From Pectinophora gossypiella (lineage: Eukaryota > Arthropoda > Insecta > Lepidoptera > Gelechiidae), in NCBI RefSeq assembly GCF_024362695.1, contig NC_065412.1:3409992-3473991 (forward strand): a DNA stretch of 64,000 nt, given 5' to 3'. The notes beneath the pieces are model-generated. The model saw nothing but the letters and a program-made list of their open reading frames with translations. It did not search any database and was not told where the DNA came from. Made by a program: the position numbers and the translations under genes. Shown here one piece after another: positions 55,801 to 63,816 of this stretch (positions are counted from its first letter, which is position 1; the number at the start of each line of letters is the position of its first letter).

Positions 55801-57208
55801 AGACCCGGACGCGTACGACGCAATAGAACAGGCCGTAGCTACGTCGAACAGAGTACGCGAGATACACAGCGAAGCACACTACGAGCTACGACAATGGACC
55901 TCAAACTCGCAGGAGGTTCTCACAGCACTCTCGGAGCCATCGACGACAACTCAGTCAGTCTCACTCGACGAAAACACGAAGACCGAACGGATACTAGGTC
56001 TCATCTGGAAGCCGTACAGCGACGAGTTAGCCTTCAACCTCGACCTAGCACGTCTGCCACAAGACGTGCTAAACAGAAAACAACCCACCAAGCGTGAGGC
56101 GCTCAAAATAGTCATGTCATTGTTCGACCCTCTCGGTCTCGCTTCGCCTGTCACATCTAAGGCGAAACAACTCCTTCAAGAAGTATGGAGAAGAAACATC
56201 GAATGGGACCAGCCGATCGACACTGACCTCGCCGCACAATGGACGGAGTGGATAGAACATCTCAAGAAGCTAACCCACGTCGCGATACCCAGATGTCACT
56301 TACATTACAGCGACGCTAGTAACATGCAACTACATGTTTTCGTCGACGCTAGTGAAACAGCCTTCGCCGCCGCGTTATACTGGCGCATACAGTCGCCGGA
56401 GGGACACGTGACTACATCACTGGTCTTGGGGAAGGCCAAAGTCGCACCGCTCAAAGTCACGTCAATCCCACGCCTCGAACTACAAGCGGCCGTCATGGGC
56501 AGTCGTATGGCCGCGACTGTAATAGAAGAACACGATCGAAAACCATCGTCAGTCACGTATTGGTCCGATAGCCGCACAGTACTCACCTGGCTAAAAACGG
56601 GCGCTCGCTCGTACAAACCGTATGTCGCACATCGAATCGCGGCAATAGAGGAGGTCAGCAAGCTAAACGAGTGGCGTTGGGTTCCAACTAAACTCAACGT
56701 CGCCGACGACGCGACCCGCGATGTACCAAGTGACTTCGATGTACAACACAGATGGTTCAGAGGCCCGGAATTCTTACGTGACGACCCAACTACGTGGCCT
56801 GCGGAGAAGCCACCACATATAGAAAACACCGGCGAAGAGAGACTGCACTATACAACACACAGAAGTGTCACCACAACGACACTAACAACAGCGCTCCCGG
56901 ACAGTAATAGATTTTCGAAATGGGAACGCCTACTGCGAGCCACCGCTCGCGTCCTTCAGTTTATAGCTCTATGCCGCCGCAGCGCTGACGAGAAAGTCAA
57001 CTACAAACGTACGGCGAAAGTCAGAGAAACAGACAGCACATGGGGGCGAAAATATAGAACCGCCACGCCCCGGCCTACACAACAGAAGAGGCCGTCCGAA
57101 TTCGCTCCGCCCCCCCGCCGCCGCGCCGCTACCTCGGCCCTCGCGTCCGCTCCCGCGCGACGCAAACAGAATCGACGAATTTTCTACGCGATCTCCAACG
57201 GAAAATAG
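52847..57208 (+). CDS. BEL/Pao Gag-Pol polyprotein, lacking the reverse transcriptase YxDD segment and integrase
   Basis: The 1453-codon frame starts at the first ATG after the leader. Residues 1-105 are Ser/Thr-rich; about 108-140 is a Lys/Glu/Ala helix, likely coiled coil; 265-420 is the Gag core. A CCHC knuckle is C479, C482, H487, C492, followed by a second Cys/His cluster from C513. The protease has D593-D594-G595-S596 in the usual LL-D-x-G-S/T setting. Reverse transcriptase spans about 815-1060, with motif A aspartate D920. Between residues 994 and 1005, where the family has roughly 25 residues including YxDD, only about nine remain, so an in-frame gap of about 16 codons removes the catalytic pair. 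The RNase H region looks whole (D1167, E1211, D1241, D1287). After about residue 1404 the frame is Arg/Pro/Ala-rich and unlike integrase. Autonomous relatives are about 1700-1900 residues. Polymerase activity is not expected; Gag and protease may still work. Confidence 0.93.
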   Translation: MKTRSMKSTEMERPSTEDPPVTNTATPAVAAAAVTDRIDTAAPLVTEQPGGGSTETSTTTGTSSGTTTTTTGTTDDTDRTTGESNTEDSVQNETLRPGSVVRAPSAPHSTASKKRRLALLKAKEELLKKEVELAAARIATLAEESDDDTDIEIASVSDVRTRTKTWVDQHSTLAPPLPTNIAPLTITGEYRTTVEEKPSQTQHSHATPINKGAKHSIAAPTTQGGCISTPVTAGEHVIAKQPSIEITQLAQAITLAARSACPTPRSTFELPTYSGSHTEWLSFYAAYTATAPSYSDQENLVRLRKSLKGMAKETVESLLMYNANPTDVMKTLQLRFGRPDAIAHTELDRLRALPRLSDSAKEVCVFATRVNNIVATLRALRKQQYLYNPEITKLTIDKLTPTIRYRWYDFAAEQSEDDADLLKLARFLEREAERCGPYAQPERDTASSQTQRTAPGAVQIRKQIQQRTYSTTEKDKTACPVCDKTGHTAVKCQQFTDANTDKRWEMAKNKSLCFRCLTRRTLKHECKARTCNTNQCNRTHHPMLHFLKREVPEEKTETVSTAWTTRRTHTFLKILPVKVSGPQGDVDTFALLDDGSTVTLVDADITNQVGIKGPSDPLRIEALSTDIGVRKSQRVTLTLHGATNTFDTHARTIENLQLSPQRIENDDLTECHHLSDIALQLVYEATPKILIGQDNWELLLATETRRGARHQPVASLTPLGWVLHGAHTRTIGHRINYITAPTPEDSMDEQLRQYFAIESLAIEQKRPQSDPEQRALNILAERTTRSDDGRYITSLLWHTDNASMPDNYNNAYNRLLSTEKKIDKDPLLKQKYNEQMEALIEKGYAEPAPSTKTANRTWYLPHFPVLNAMKPGKVRVVHDAAAKTQGVSLNDYLLTGPDLLQSLPGVLMRLRQHKYAVSADIKEMFMQVKIREQDRDALRYLWRGDNRGDTTPREYRMTSLIFGAKSSPATAIYIKNSNAERYKVTDPDAYDAIEQAVATSNRVREIHSEAHYELRQWTSNSQEVLTALSEPSTTTQSVSLDENTKTERILGLIWKPYSDELAFNLDLARLPQDVLNRKQPTKREALKIVMSLFDPLGLASPVTSKAKQLLQEVWRRNIEWDQPIDTDLAAQWTEWIEHLKKLTHVAIPRCHLHYSDASNMQLHVFVDASETAFAAALYWRIQSPEGHVTTSLVLGKAKVAPLKVTSIPRLELQAAVMGSRMAATVIEEHDRKPSSVTYWSDSRTVLTWLKTGARSYKPYVAHRIAAIEEVSKLNEWRWVPTKLNVADDATRDVPSDFDVQHRWFRGPEFLRDDPTTWPAEKPPHIENTGEERLHYTTHRSVTTTTLTTALPDSNRFSKWERLLRATARVLQFIALCRRSADEKVNYKRTAKVRETDSTWGRKYRTATPRPTQQKRPSEFAPPPRRRAATSALASAPARRKQNRRIFYAISNGK

Positions 57209-57423
57209 AACAATTGGAGAGGGAGATCATCTACCTGAGAGCGAGCCAACTTCGAGGCTCTCCATATTCTCGGGACTACTTCACTTCCGACGCGACAATC
57301 TGCTACTACCACAAGAAATTCGGAGCAGAGGCTCGCAAATGCCACCCTCCATGCACATGGGAGCTTGAAGAAGGAGTAGAGGGACGCCGCCCGCACAACA
57401 GAAGAAGGAGTATGTCGACGTAG
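57058..57423 (+). pseudogene. Ty3/Gypsy-type Gag C-terminal fragment in the integrase position
   Basis: In a frame different from gag-pol, open from the stop at 57055 to the TAG at 57421, the reading includes a Pro run, TNFLRDLQRKIEQLEREIIY (heptad-like), and ICYYHKKFGAEARKCHPPCT. The pattern C-[YW]-[YW]-H-x-x-F-G-x-x-A-x-x-C-x-x-P-C is one I know from the end of insect Gypsy Gag proteins. It has no start codon of its own and overlaps the low-complexity end of the BEL frame. The likely origin is a template switch during reverse transcription. A less likely alternative is a native BEL 3' open frame. Confidence 0.65.
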
Positions 57424-57444
57424 ACTCCAGCGCCGTCAACATAC

Positions 57445-57455
57445 GGCGGGAGGAA
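57445..57455 (+). promoter_or_regulatory. Polypurine tract
   Basis: GGCGGGAGGAA lies directly before the 3' LTR. One C interrupts the purines. It is in the position needed to prime plus-strand DNA synthesis. Confidence 0.8.
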
Positions 57456-57889
57456 TGTGCCGGACGACGCCCAGAACGATCTCATAGTTTAACAAATTAT
57501 TGTAAATAACTTAGATTTTGAAATAAAGATATAGATAGTTAAATAAGTATAGTTAAGAAAATATTGTGATAACGATTGTATGTGATATTATTATTTTTGT
57601 TCCAATAAATTACACTCACCTCATTCGCGGCGCCGTCTCGTCTTAATGCGCGCAAGGCCCACTAGTTGCGAACCGTAAAATCGTATATGACTAGGGCGAG
57701 ACGGCGTCGAAAACACACACAATTCGCACACCTCGCAACTCGAGGTTTATTTTTAGGAAGGTCGCAATAGGACCTTACACAACATAGCTTAGGTACAGAC
57801 ACAACTGTACAGAAATGAATCTTAAATAGTTGTTTTTATTTAGAACCAGCATCCCATAGAACATAGCGTGCGGTTTACAGTCCCGTACA
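57456..57889 (+). repeat. 3' LTR (434 bp)
   Basis: Same length, same ends and, by eye, same sequence as 52221-52654. The following CAAAC is the target duplication. Confidence 0.95.
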
Positions 57890-57894
57890 CAAAC

Positions 57895-58389
57895 AAAACT
57901 GTTTATTTAACAAATAAAAGTTTAGATAAACTATTACAAACAGATTTATTACTAGGAATACATAGTTGTGTAGTCACTATATTTTTTTTAATCAATTACA
58001 AAACAAAATTGTGTGGTATTTTTGAATATTCACCTCTTCTGGATAGTAAAAAGGTGAAATGGAAATTACTTTAATATTAATAGTAGGTACCTAAAACTTT
58101 AACACGTAAGTATGAAATGGAAATGAAGTACAAAGACATGTGAAGGTGAATACAAATTCCAAACTAATAGTTTGAATAACTTTTACAAACTCTGGGAAAC
58201 TTAGGAAAAGTACAGAACTAACAGAAGTTTGTCTTTATAAAGTTGTCCAATTAGCTTTCTAGCTTTGCTATTCAAACAGCCTGTTCTCTAGAATATGCTA
58301 AGTTTACTCCGAAGTCACAAGTCAAGGGTCTTTGGAACAAACGCTGAGTGTTATGAACAATTTGATCATAAAATGTAACATTGAGTTGT
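57895..58389. other. Unassigned AT-rich DNA
   Basis: No repeat or gene recognised between the BEL insertion and the foldback element. Confidence 0.5.
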
Positions 58390-58611
58390 AAATGGGTGAA
58401 TATCAAAATGTGCCAAGTTTGGTGGCGAACTGTCATATAATTTTTTCGTGAAAAATTGGGTTCCGACATGATCCTTGGAATCCTTTTGGATCCTTTTTCA
58501 TGTCGGAACCGAGGATCCTTTTGGGTCTTTTTCATGTCGGAACCCAATTTTTCACGAAAAAATAATATGAAATTTCGCCACCAAACTTGAAATTTTGATA
58601 TTCACCCAAAT
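58390..58611. mobile_element. Foldback element, 214 bp, 4-bp duplication AAAT
   Basis: AAAT flanks at 58390-58393 and 58608-58611. Arms of about 80 bp pair: GGGTGAATATCAAAAT, AAGTTTGGTGGCGAA, TTTTTTCGTGAAAAATTGGG and TTCCGACATGA on the left, their complements on the right. The centre has two further TTTTTCATGTCGGAACC units. No coding capacity. Confidence 0.85.
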
Positions 58612-58738
58612 GCAGAATATACTTACGGCTTTTAGGTGTAAGCACAGATCATATAATACTAACGTACAGATGCCTCACGTCATACAACGAAACTGTGCCG
58701 TTCTAACTCGGGCAATTCTTCGGGCTATTTTTAGTTCT

Positions 58739-58802
58739 AATAAATGACCACTAGATGCCGCTAAAACGCCCCTTTTTTAGCGGCATCTAGTGGTCATTTA
58801 TT
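58739..58802. repeat. Perfect 28-bp hairpin
   Basis: The arm with TGACCACTAGATGCCGCTAA (58739-58766) and its exact complement (58775-58802) flank the loop CGCCCCTT. A related ACATCTAGTG follows at about 58826. Recent origin or constraint on pairing is implied. Confidence 0.85.
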
Positions 58803-59025
58803 GATGGGATCGAACGAATCGAGCGACATCTAGTGAAATTTCAGCTTACTGAGTGCAAGTTATTGCAAGCACAATATATTTACTTAGAGTTAGAGTAAAA
58901 TTAAGATAATAGATGGCGCAAACGGATTTTTTTTCTCAACGTTGACATGTTAGTATTATAATCTGTGACAATGATCTGTGACATTGTCAAGGTGACAGTT
59001 GTTAGTTGACATACGATTATATCTG

Positions 59026-60690
59026 ATGTTTGGTGGGCAAAGAATACAAGGTCTTTGTTTGGTGGGGTTTATTGATTACGTCTTCATTTTGTATTGGCAA
59101 AAATATATCTCCAACTCCTGTAAGTATCTAATTAGTTACTAAAACTGGAAGATAATTAAAAACATAGCTAAGGTCCTACCTAGAACGCAATCGTCCCTTA
59201 TCATCCCGGGCGTGTCGTAAACCCGACTGAGGAGAACCTTTATGAAAGACAAGTCTTTTCTAGCATGATGAAACATTACATTGGACCACCGGTTAAGCAC
59301 CTGAGGACTTACTTTGTATAAAGTGCTTCCAAATTGGTCTCTGCTTACTCGTGGCTCTGCCCAGCCTAATCGGGATTACAGGCGTGAGTATAAGTATGTA
59401 TGTAGTAGATACTTTTTTGTGTAGCTGTCACCTATCTATGGTACAAATCATAATATACTGTTTGTTGAAAAAAAGTTAAATAAGTCTAGTTAGGCAGTGA
59501 GCGTGTTGTGAATTTAAGCCTGTAATTTATTTCAGATCTCTAAAGACGATGATAACCATTATGAAGAATGACATGCAAAGGCTATTTGAACCACATATCA
59601 ACAATTTTCTGACCATGACCAAGTGATGAATATGATACAAGTCTACCTCATGAAAGCCACACTACTTTTCAAAGAAAAATATTTTCTTTGGAGTTGTAGG
59701 TATTATAGTGAAAACTTAATCCTGACTTCTGTTCTGCATAAATGAGACTCGCACTATGCCAGGTATGTATGCTTAAATTATTATCCCATTAACCCATTTC
59801 TTTGAGCCCGAATATCTAAATGTTCAATAAAGTAGATAAATTTCAAACTCATCGGATTACATGCGTAATAGGTCATCCATGTGTCTAAATGTAAAAAATA
59901 GAGCCTATTATTACTACTCATTGGTATATGAGAGTTAACACTCACACTTACTCTCCTTCTCAGGGCGGACAGAGCAGAGTTTTGGCACACAAGTTTTGTC
60001 ATACATTGCAATATACCTACTATTATTATATAGTCACTATTACTCTAATATAAAATAGGTCATAATGGTAGACTTGTTTGCATCTCAAACGATGAACCCG
60101 GTTCAAACCCTGGTACCAGACTTGCATTAATTTAATTTAAACAGTTCACATCTAGCACACTTGGCCTGACCATTATAGGTAGCGATACAGCCTATCGTTA
60201 GCCTAACGGAAAGCTCGTGAGGTGCGTGTGCTTAGTTCATCTTGTGATGAATGTTACTTTGACTACCTCAATGGGATGCAAGATCTTGCTTATGTTATGT
60301 TATTATATTATCTGTGATACATAGATAAACTAATGCCTATAATACCTAATGGGTGGTAGAAATGTTTTGTTCTGAATATCATTGCCGATCAAAATTAATG
60401 TGCTCTTTTAATAACTATTATATTTTCATTTGTAGGTAACATAATATAGCGAGTACCCTGGTTGAGTCAAGATAATATAAAATAAGTGGAAAGATAATGT
60501 GGCCCAAGTAGTAAAGGAAAGGATGTGCAAACAGCCGAATGTGAATCTGGCAATAATGTGCCTGTTTAAATGAGTTTTAGTTGAGTACCAAATAGTTACC
60601 TAGGTTTTCCTGGGAAAAACACTGATCCAGCTTTTCTGATTCAACTGAGTTTGTGTATGGTTTTGAATAAATAACTAAACAATAGAAATG
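59026..60690 (+). other. Candidate spliced transcript, probably non-coding
   Basis: Splice-like signals in order: CCT|GTAAGTAT at 59120; TAATTTATTTCAG|ATC with exon start 59535; CCAG|GTATGTAT at 59763; TATTTTCATTTGTAG with exon start 60436; and AATAAA at 60666-60671. Exon 1 holds an ATG at 59026 followed by 31 open codons, but the join to exon 2 meets a stop within three codons, and other frames also stop early. It would therefore be a non-coding RNA or a UTR. The second intron would contain the SINE-D at 60146. The true 5' end is unknown. Confidence 0.35.
60140..60310 (-). mobile_element. SINE-D body
   Basis: GACCATTATAGGTAGCGATA, CTAACGGAAAGCTCGTGAGG and TTCATCTTGTGATGAATGTT are the complement of the 40056 body. 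Confidence 0.65.
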
Positions 60691-60913
60691 TGTCTTTTAT
60701 TTTACTATCCCCTTTCCATTACATAGATAGATATCATTTAAAGTAACTATAAATAATTAATTGTTCATTACAATTTATATAAAAGTAGTATTAGTATATT
60801 ATAATTAAGATACCTACTTGATTATTAAAATTAACAAATTTAATGAAGTTGGATTTTTTTTTAATGACTAGAATGAAAATACAATAAATATTCAATTAAA
60901 CTACTTCTTTAAT

Positions 60914-61137
60914 TCAAAAGGTATTACATTTTGTTATTGTTAGATACAATACTAATTTCTTTTTTAACACTTTGCATTTTGGCGTGTCTTCAGTAATTGA
61001 CAACCGTCTTCTCTTCGGCGTGTTGCACTGGTATGCTACTGCTGGCGGCTCCACGAGCTCTTCAAGTTCGCAGTCGCGAAGCCGTTTATTTTTGTACACC
61101 TTTTTCGGTGTCAGTACTTTAAAAGTACCTGATGAAC
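60914..61137 (-). CDS. Candidate terminal coding exon of an unknown gene
   Basis: The minus-strand frame runs 74 codons to a stop without an ATG. It follows a good acceptor (CTATTTTTCGTTTTAG, exon start 61137), as expected for a downstream exon entered after the first codon base. The product is highly charged: KNKRLRDCELEELVEP, then NTPKRRRLSITEDTPKCKVL and KKKL, the Lys/Arg part resembling a nuclear localisation signal. The TPKRRR...TPKCKVLKKKL layout recalls the region after the THAP zinc finger in some insect proteins, but no THAP motif is visible, so no family is assigned. Codon use differs from nearby repeats. TTTATT near 60695 (AATAAA on this strand) could end the transcript. Confidence 0.4.
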
Positions 61138-61182
61138 CTAAAACGAAAAATAGTATGTATTAAATAATGTCGTGAATCTTAT

Positions 61183-61258
61183 CTTCTTATCGTGGGTGGA
61201 ATACCAGCCTCATCAACCCTAGTGTCAGGGTTATGATTGAGTCGCCAAAGGCCCCAAA
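61183..61258 (-). mobile_element. SINE-B 3' fragment
   Basis: TCTTCTTATCGTGGGTGGAA, CCTCATCAACCCTAGTGTCA and GATTGAGTCGCCAAAGGCCC on the plus strand. Confidence 0.8.
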
Positions 61259-61711
61259 AGATGAATGTAAAGCAAAGTTGTTGGAGATAACAATACCTAA
61301 CATAAAGGAAGAAAAGGGCAATTATAACATTCATTAAAGTAGGTAGGTAACTAACGTATTAACGTAGCCATTTTATAAATATTAAAATGTGTATGATAAG
61401 TGATTCCTAAAAGATAGACATAGGTAGGTACTTATAAAAAACCACAATACATTGTTTTGTTATATCTCAAAACCATTAGGCAGCTTTTTCGATGAAAGCT
61501 CCCACTAGTCTTGATTTTTTTCGGACATAGATTGAACATCAGCGCTCAAAAAGTGGGACGCAAAGTTACTGTTAATATAGCGACGTGACAGTATTTCTCC
61601 GCGGTGCGCGATTAGGCGCGGAACTGGCAACATGCGAAGTGCGTGGTAAAAAGTTGCAAATATAGAAGCTCAAAGAAAAAAATATGTAACACTTCTTGTA
61701 AGTCATGACAT

Positions 61712-62104
61712 TGGTGCTAATTCCTGTAAACACATCTAACTTTATTTTAAGTTATATCTGTCATTATTATTTTTTTCTTTTGAGATAGCCGCCAACAAAC
61801 AGACGAGCGAATGGCGTGGGAGCTTTGTTTTATAATATTATTATAATGACAGATAGAATAAAAAAATAATAATGACAGATCTCTCAATGCGTCTTATCGG
61901 GGCTTCGGGGGATGCTAGGGCTGGTAGTTATTTCTGTCAGAGAATTAGCCTGGCGATTCAGAGGGGTAATGCTGCCAGCCTGTTGGGCACCTTGCCTCGA
62001 TGTGACGCATCGGAGGAGGTGTTTTATTTATAGGGTGTGTTTGTTTTGTTTTTGTTTGAATAAATTGATTTTAATTATAATGACAGATATAACTTAAAAT
62101 AAAA
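61712..62104. mobile_element. M3-like inverted-repeat element split by a LINE end
   Basis: The left end GTGCTAATTCCTGTAAACAC and TTATTTTAAGTTATATCTGT pair with the right side, where AATAATAATGACAGAT and ATAACTTAAAATAAA are parted by the insertion at 61881-62076. The far right terminus seems truncated. Confidence 0.65.
61869..62088 (+). pseudogene. LINE C-terminal end with 12-bp target duplication
   Basis: ATAATGACAGAT at 61869-61880 and 62077-62088. The insert reads YRGFGDARAGSYFCQRISLA and IQRGNAASLLGTLP, then EEVFYL and a stop, followed by a short UTR ending GAATAAATTGATTTTAAT. The QRISLAIQRGNAAS stretch is one I recall from the ends of insect LINE polyproteins. Clade not assigned. Confidence 0.85.
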
Positions 62105-62227
62105 TAAATAAAAATAATGATTAGATTACTGACGTGTTAAAGGCAATCAGACGAGATATAGAATGTAAACAAAGTTTCAGAGGTTCAAAACATTTATATT
62201 TGAATAAATTATCATAAAGTTCGAATT

Positions 62228-62323
62228 TTAATCGCTGTCGTCTGTACTAGACAAAGATGATTCGTCGGAAGAGTCCGAGTCAGCTGTGTTTATGATAAAA
62301 CTATCTATCGTATTATCAATCAT
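62228..62323 (-). CDS. Possible 31-codon acidic open frame
   Basis: ATG at 62323 to TAA at 62228 reads MIDNTIDSFIINTADSDSSD then ESSLSSTDDSD. The Asp/Ser-rich end looks like a genuine acidic protein tail, but the frame is very short and no family is recognised. It may be the last piece of a spliced gene or chance. Confidence 0.2.
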   Translation of the reverse strand: MIDNTIDSFIINTADSDSSDESSLSSTDDSD

Positions 62324-62542
62324 GTTGTCAATACTGTGTTTAAATCAACAACTACTCATAATACCAGCAAAAATCAAAAATAAAAGTAACAGAAACGGAA
62401 TAATAAGAACAAAAATCTAAGTAGGTAAATACGGGGACGAAAAAATATGTATCACTTCGAACGCAATCCAAACAGAAATGAACATGTTCATAAAATGGCG
62501 GTCCAAATGTTGACAGCTGCAGTACCGACTGCTTTCCTGTAC

Positions 62543-62588
62543 CTACCACGAAACACAACGACAGCTGTCGTTGACCAACTGACGCCAT
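62543..62588 (-). CDS. Possible first exon for the 60914-61137 exon
   Basis: ATG at 62588 reads MASVGQRQLSLCFVV. Splicing at TAG|GTACAG (after 62543) leaves one base of a codon, exactly the phase needed by the acceptor at 61137. The intron would be about 1.4 kb and contain SINE-B, M3 and the LINE end. This rests on phase and splice signals only. Confidence 0.22.
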
Positions 62589-62589
62589 A

Positions 62590-63440
62590 ACTGCGCGTAC
62601 GAGTGATAAGGATAGAGATGATAATCCCTGGTTATCGCAATGTAACTCAGTAATGGTCCGTTTGTTTACCTTTTTGTATCTCGTCTGGTTGGCCTTACTT
62701 TACGTACCTATATGATTTTAGGTAGCTACGCTGCGGTATAGGTTTTGCGTGAAAGAGCCACAAACATAGTAGGTACCTACCTACTTAAGTAAGTGGAATG
62801 ATAAGGCTTTATTACCTACATTAACTCGATTCATCTGCCACACACGATGCGTCAGGTCATCGTGTGTACCAATGTAACCTACCTACCTATAAAATGTATG
62901 ACGAAATCGTGGGTCGCCCACCAATGAACTGTTTATTATAACACTGCCCGATCCTGATGCCCGAGCCCGCGATCTCGACGCATCGCGTTTGGGTAGTTTA
63001 ATAACCGCTATAATATATACCTATAAGCGGTGCACTGTTTTGTACAAGATTGTAAACAACTACGTCTCAATTCCGTGTGTCGAGCAACTATAGACTTTAT
63101 GTCATTATAAAGATAAGATCCATTCTAGCTTGTTGCGTTGCGCGAGGTCACGTGTTATTACGATTGTAGGTAAGTAGGTAGGCAGGTACCTACCTACTGG
63201 CTGAGTCGCGCAAACGCAAATGATAGGTACGTACGATGCGATGCGATGCGTAGTAGGTACCTAGGTATGTAGGTAAATCTGCCTGTATGTTTGTTACCCC
63301 TTCAGGCTTAAACAACTGGTTACGTTATGGTAGGTTACATTACCTACCCATCTACGACAATCGCCGTCTGCGTAAAGTTGAAAGCGAAAAGCTACTTTTC
63401 TACCTATAGCTACCTAACTTACCTAGGTAGATACTTACCT
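62590..63440. other. Intergenic DNA rich in TAGGTA/TACCTA
   Basis: TAGGTACCTACC-type motifs, many palindromic, recur from 62695 and densely at 63165-63435. A short GATGC repeat lies at 63235-63250. No gene recognised. Confidence 0.55.
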
Positions 63441-63816
63441 ATTAAGGTATTATAAACTGCTTATATACGTCCCACTGCTGGGCACAGGCCTCCCCTCAAT
63501 CAACCGGAGGGGGTATGGAGCATATTCCACCACGTTGCTCCACTGCGGGTTGGTGGAGGTGTTTTTACGGCTAATAGCCGGGACCAACGGCTTAACGTGC
63601 CTTCCGAAGCACGGAATCATCTTACTTTTTCGAACAATCACACCTGATTGCTTGAATCACCATTCAAGCCTGAAAAGTCCTTACCAAACAAAGGACAGTC
63701 TCACAAAGTGATTTCGACAATGTCCCCATCGGGAATCGAACCCGGACCTCCAGATCTTGAGCCTATCGCTCTAACCACTAGACCACGGAGGCTGTCAATT
63801 TGTCATTAAGGTATTA
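63441..63816 (-). mobile_element. Full-length SINE-A with 12-bp target duplication
   Basis: ATTAAGGTATTA at 63441-63452 and 63805-63816. The minus strand starts near CAGCCTCCGTGGTCTAGTGG, carries GGGTTCGATTCCCG, and ends CCCAGCAGTGGGACGTATAT. A 15-20 bp partial duplication around TTCAAGC...TGATTC lengthens it relative to 10757. The open frame 63450-63641 is SINE sequence. Confidence 0.95.

Larger units (their letters stand above)
52216..57894 (+). mobile_element. BEL/Pao LTR retrotransposon, recent, chimeric and defective
   Basis: A complete LTR-to-LTR insertion: 5-bp duplication CAAAC at 52216-52220 and 57890-57894, LTRs of 434 bp, primer-binding site, hairpin-rich leader, one long gag-pol frame, polypurine tract and 3' LTR. 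The LTRs show no difference in my base-by-base reading, so insertion is recent. Coding capacity is not that of an autonomous element, because the reverse transcriptase core motif and all integrase are missing. Family assignment rests on the order Gag, CCHC knuckle, DDG protease, Pao-type reverse transcriptase, RNase H and on the 5-bp duplication. GC content and codon use differ from the AT-rich surroundings. Confidence 0.95.
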
